Assembly (NCBI GenBank): GCA_030828265.1
Contig: JAURCW010000091.1
Coordinates: 1-5,401, forward strand
Origin: Burkholderiales bacterium
GTDB lineage: Bacteria > Pseudomonadota > Gammaproteobacteria > Burkholderiales > Burkholderiaceae_A
DNA: 5,401 bases
Direction of reading: 5' to 3'
The position numbers and the translations under genes are program-made. How positions within the stretch are numbered: position 1 is the first letter of the stretch; each line of letters opens with the position of its first letter. This document shows, piece after piece, positions 1 to 5,401 of this stretch. The notes under the pieces are model-generated. The model worked only from the letters and a program-made list of their open reading frames with translations. It was not told the DNA's origin and searched no databases.

Positions 1-2427
1 CTTGCCCGCAGGCACAAGAATTTCGCGGTTGCCGTTAGTTTGCATGGCCGACACCAGGCCTGCCTGCTCCATGGCTTCAAGCAAACGCGCCGCGCGGTTG
101 TAGCCAATACGCAGGTGACGCTGCACCAAGGAAATGGATGCGCGTCGATGCTTTAGGACAACTTCTACCGCCTGGTCATAAAGAGCATCGGCCTCGGTAC
201 CCTGTTCACCGCCCGGCACCTCGAGGCCGGCGGTAAAGCTTCCGCTGGTCTCGGGGTCAGCACCGTCAAGAATGCGGTCGTCGTATTCGGTTTCACCAAG
301 GCTACGAAGATGCTCGACAACTTTTAAGACCTCGTCATCGGCAACAAAGGCACCATGCACGCGAATAGGAAGACCCGTACCTGCAGATAAAAAGAGCATA
401 TCGCCCTGGCCCAGCAGAGCCTCGGCCCCCATTTGATCGAGCACGGTGCGTGAGTCGATCTTGCTTGAAACCTGAAACGAAATACGGGCGGGGATATTGG
501 CCTTGATAAGGCCCGTGATGACATCCACCGAAGGCCTTTGCGTGGCGAGAATTAAGTGAATACCAGCGGCCCGTGCCTTTTGAGCAAGCCGCGCAATGAG
601 TTCCTCCACTTTTTTGCCCACCACCATCATGAGGTCGGCAAGCTCATCAATCACCACCACAATTTGTGGCAAGGGTTCCAACAAGGGAGCCTCGCCCGCA
701 GCAATAAGGTCCTCAGGCGCCAAGGGGTCGGTTAAGGGCTTGCCCTTGCGCAGGGCATCGGCCACCTTCTGATTAAAGCTCGAGAGGTTTCGAGTGTTGA
801 GCCGACTCATAAGTCGGTAACGGCGCTCCATCTCGCCCACACACCAGTGCAGCGCATTGGCTGCAAGCTTCATGTCGGTGACCACGGGGGTAAGCAGATG
901 CGGAATGCCTTCGTAAATCGAAAGCTCAAGCATCTTGGGGTCGATAAGAATGAGCCGGATGCGCGAAGCGGGTGCATGGTAAAGCAACGACAAGAGCATG
1001 GCATTAACACCCACCGACTTACCCGAACCCGTGGTGCCGGCCACTAACAGGTGTGGCATGCGCGCAAGGTCAACGACATAGGGGGCGCCTGAAATATCTT
1101 TACCCAAGGCAAGTGGCAAGGTTGCTCCACTTTCTTGAAAAGCGGTTGACCCAAGAATTTCCGATAAACGAACGGTCTGCCTACGAGCATTGGGCAGCTC
1201 AAGGCCCATGAGGCTTTTGCCTGGAATGGTTTCAATGACGCGCACCGACACAAGCGACAAGGCCCGCGCCAGGTCACGCGCGAGATTCACAATCTGCGAG
1301 CCTTTGACACCAAGCGCCGGTTCTATTTCGTAGCGGGTAATAACGGGGCCAGGCTGAGCAGAAACTACACGCACGGTGACACCGAAGTCGGCCAGGCGGT
1401 TTTCAATAAGGCGGGAGGTGTAGGCCAGTGTTTCGGGCGATACAGCCTCAGCCAGATCGGTCACTGGGTCGAGCAGCTCAACCGAGGGAAGGCTGGACTG
1501 CGTCTGCTCATCGGGAGCACCCCCTTCAAATAAGGCAGCCTGCTTTGGAATACGTGCCTGTTCCGCAAGCTTAGCCGAGGGCTGAACCTGGGCGACGGGC
1601 ATAACCACTGGCGGTTGATCGGGAAGGCCTTCTTTCTTCACACGAACTGTGGCGGCACGGGCCTCGGCAAGGCTTTGGCCCTTGGCCTTGTCTTGCTGGG
1701 CGGCAAGCCAGGCTTTAAGGCCCAACACCAGTAGCTCTGCCGCATGACCAATCCGCTCGAAGACAGTCATCCAACTGAACTGAAGGGCAAGTGACAAACC
1801 CATGAAAAAGCCAATAAAAGACACGATGGTGACGCCGAGTGGGCCAAGCAGCCAGTCAAGACCCGAGCCCACGAGGCTTCCTACAAGTCCCCCTGCAAAA
1901 TAAATGACGTCCGAGCCAAAAAAGTTAAGCCTCTGGGCCTCAAGAACGCAGCTAGAGACGATAAAAAGCACGATGCCCAATAGGTGCTGCCAAGACTTAA
2001 GGCCCTCCTCGGCCTCTTGCGCCCGACCCTGTGACGCACTGTAGCCAAGGCGCCGGGCTCGCCGCACCGCAAACGACGCTCGAAAACTAACGAAGGCCCA
2101 AATAAGCAATAGGGCCACCCACCAGTACGCCGACAGGCCAAAGAAAAAGAAGCCAACGTCGGAAAGGTAGGCCCCAAACCGACCAAGTAGGTTTAAGGGT
2201 TGCTCGGCACCGCCCGACTGAAACCAGGCCTCGTCCCTAGCCGACCACGTAGCAAGCGATACGGCAAGACCAATTCCGCCAATCGTGTAGATAAGCCAGG
2301 CAAGGTCGGCGGCCAAGGACCGAGTGGCCGTGGTGGCGAGGCTCGCGGCATTGGCAGCGGCGGAATTGGGGCGGCGGCGGGCGGTGGCGCCGCCCGATTT
2401 AAGTCGTGAACTGCTTCGTGAGGTCAT
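1..2427 (-). CDS. ftsK: DNA translocase FtsK (3' end cut by window edge)
   Basis: FtsK is a septum-anchored, ATP-driven DNA pump that moves the terminus region and activates XerCD at dif during division. The frame is open for 809 codons from ATG 2427 to base 1. Hydrophobic segments lie at about residues 40-60, 92-115, 149-163 and 174-216, with a basic, Ala/Ser-rich N-terminus before them. A short linker (about 220-315) leads to the FtsK alpha/beta motor, which starts near 330. The Walker A motif GTTGSGKS is at 464-471 (Lys470), followed by DPKMLEL at 496-502, Walker B IDELADL at 593-599 and [11 protein letters not shown] at 629-639. A winged-helix gamma domain begins near 747 and contains [12 protein letters not shown]. 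Asn777, Arg781 and Glu784 match the spacing of the E. coli KOPS-contacting residues. The reading frame reaches the GNRE motif typical of the last residues, so probably only a few codons and the stop are missing. It is shorter than E. coli FtsK (about 1,330 aa) because of the short linker. ATG 2427 is the only sensible start: the next in-frame ATG lies at the fourth membrane segment (Met209). It is divergent from trxB. Confidence 0.97.
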   Translation of the reverse strand, partial: MTSRSSSRLKSGGATARRRPNSAAANAASLATTATRSLAADLAWLIYTIGGIGLAVSLATWSARDEAWFQSGGAEQPLNLLGRFGAYLSDVGFFFFGLSAYWWVALLLIWAFVSFRASFAVRRARRLGYSASQGRAQEAEEGLKSWQHLLGIVLFIVSSCVLEAQRLNFFGSDVIYFAGGLVGSLVGSGLDWLLGPLGVTIVSFIGFFMGLSLALQFSWMTVFERIGHAAELLVLGLKAWLAAQQDKAKGQSLAEARAATVRVKKEGLPDQPPVVMPVAQVQPSAKLAEQARIPKQAALFEGGAPDEQTQSSLPSVELLDPVTDLAEAVSPETLAYTSRLIENRLADFGVTVRVVSAQPGPVITRYEIEPALGVKGSQIVNLARDLARALSLVSVRVIETIPGKSLMGLELPNARRQTVRLSEILGSTAFQESGATLPLALGKDISGAPYVVDLARMPHLLVAGTTGSGKSVGVNAMLLSLLYHAPASRIRLILIDPKMLELSIYEGIPHLLTPVVTDMKLAANALHWCVGEMERRYRLMSRLNTRNLSSFNQKVADALRKGKPLTDPLAPEDLIAAGEAPLLEPLPQIVVVIDELADLMMVVGKKVEELIARLAQKARAAGIHLILATQRPSVDVITGLIKANIPARISFQVSSKIDSRTVLDQMGAEALLGQGDMLFLSAGTGLPIRVHGAFVADDEVLKVVEHLRSLGETEYDDRILDGADPETSGSFTAGLEVPGGEQGTEADALYDQAVEVVLKHRRASISLVQRHLRIGYNRAARLLEAMEQAGLVSAMQTNGNREILVPAGK
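2379..2395 (-). other. GC-rich stem-loop inside the start of ftsK
   Basis: A perfect 6-bp inverted repeat, GGGCGG (2379-2384) and CCGCCC (2390-2395), encloses a 5-nt loop. In the ftsK mRNA it would begin about 33 nt after the first base of the start codon. It lies in codons for the Gly/Ala/Arg-rich N-terminal tail, where the coding strand is almost pure G/C. No T-run follows on either strand, so it is not a terminator. It could slow early ribosomes or simply reflect GC-rich codons. The fold is seen in the sequence; any role is inference. Confidence 0.3.
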
Positions 2428-3973
<1,546 letters not shown>

Positions 3974-3980
3974 AAGAGCC

Positions 3981-5401
<1,421 letters not shown>

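Noticed and set aside
1881..2186. A 101-codon minus-strand reading frame in the ftsK membrane region, plus shorter frames at 324-524, 847-1047, 1044-1277 and 2200-2409.
   Set aside because: All overlap ftsK in other frames. The ftsK frame carries every conserved motif, and these translations look like random Arg/Pro-rich or Cys-rich products.

Overview
The window is a gene-dense stretch of bacterial chromosome with five protein genes and almost no non-coding DNA. It most likely comes from a betaproteobacterium, probably in or near Burkholderiales. Three things point there: a divergent ftsK / trxB pair, a trxB followed at once by an Smr-domain gene, and a long (glutamine-dependent type) nadE running directly into glnB. 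The protein motifs are proteobacterial throughout. GC content looks moderate by eye (roughly mid-fifties), and leucine is mostly written CTT/CTC rather than CTG, which is unlike the high-GC Burkholderiales. I cannot name the family or genus.

Layout: (1) 1-2427, minus strand: ftsK, a membrane-anchored DNA translocase, complete at its N-terminus but cut by the left edge just before its stop codon. (2) 2428-2469: a 42-bp divergent intergenic region with a consensus -10 box for trxB. (3) 2470-3441, plus strand: trxB, thioredoxin reductase. (4) 3428-3973, plus strand: an Smr-domain nuclease-family gene overlapping the end of trxB by 14 nt. (5) 3974-3980: a 7-bp gap between converging genes. (6) 3981-4319, minus strand: glnB, the nitrogen regulator PII. 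(7) 4316-5401, minus strand: nadE, glutamine-dependent NAD+ synthetase, cut at its N-terminus by the right edge. Its stop codon overlaps the glnB start (ATGA).

There are two likely transcription units besides ftsK: trxB-smr (rightward) and nadE-glnB (leftward), meeting tail to tail. FtsK couples chromosome-dimer resolution to division. TrxB supplies reduced thioredoxin from NADPH. The Smr protein resembles the SmrB type that acts on collided ribosomes. NadE uses glutamine nitrogen to make NAD+, and PII reports nitrogen/carbon/energy status, so the nadE-glnB pairing makes regulatory sense. These are housekeeping genes. I found no mobile element, CRISPR array, RNA gene or convincing new system. 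The points worth a second look concern gene overlaps and shared regulatory DNA.
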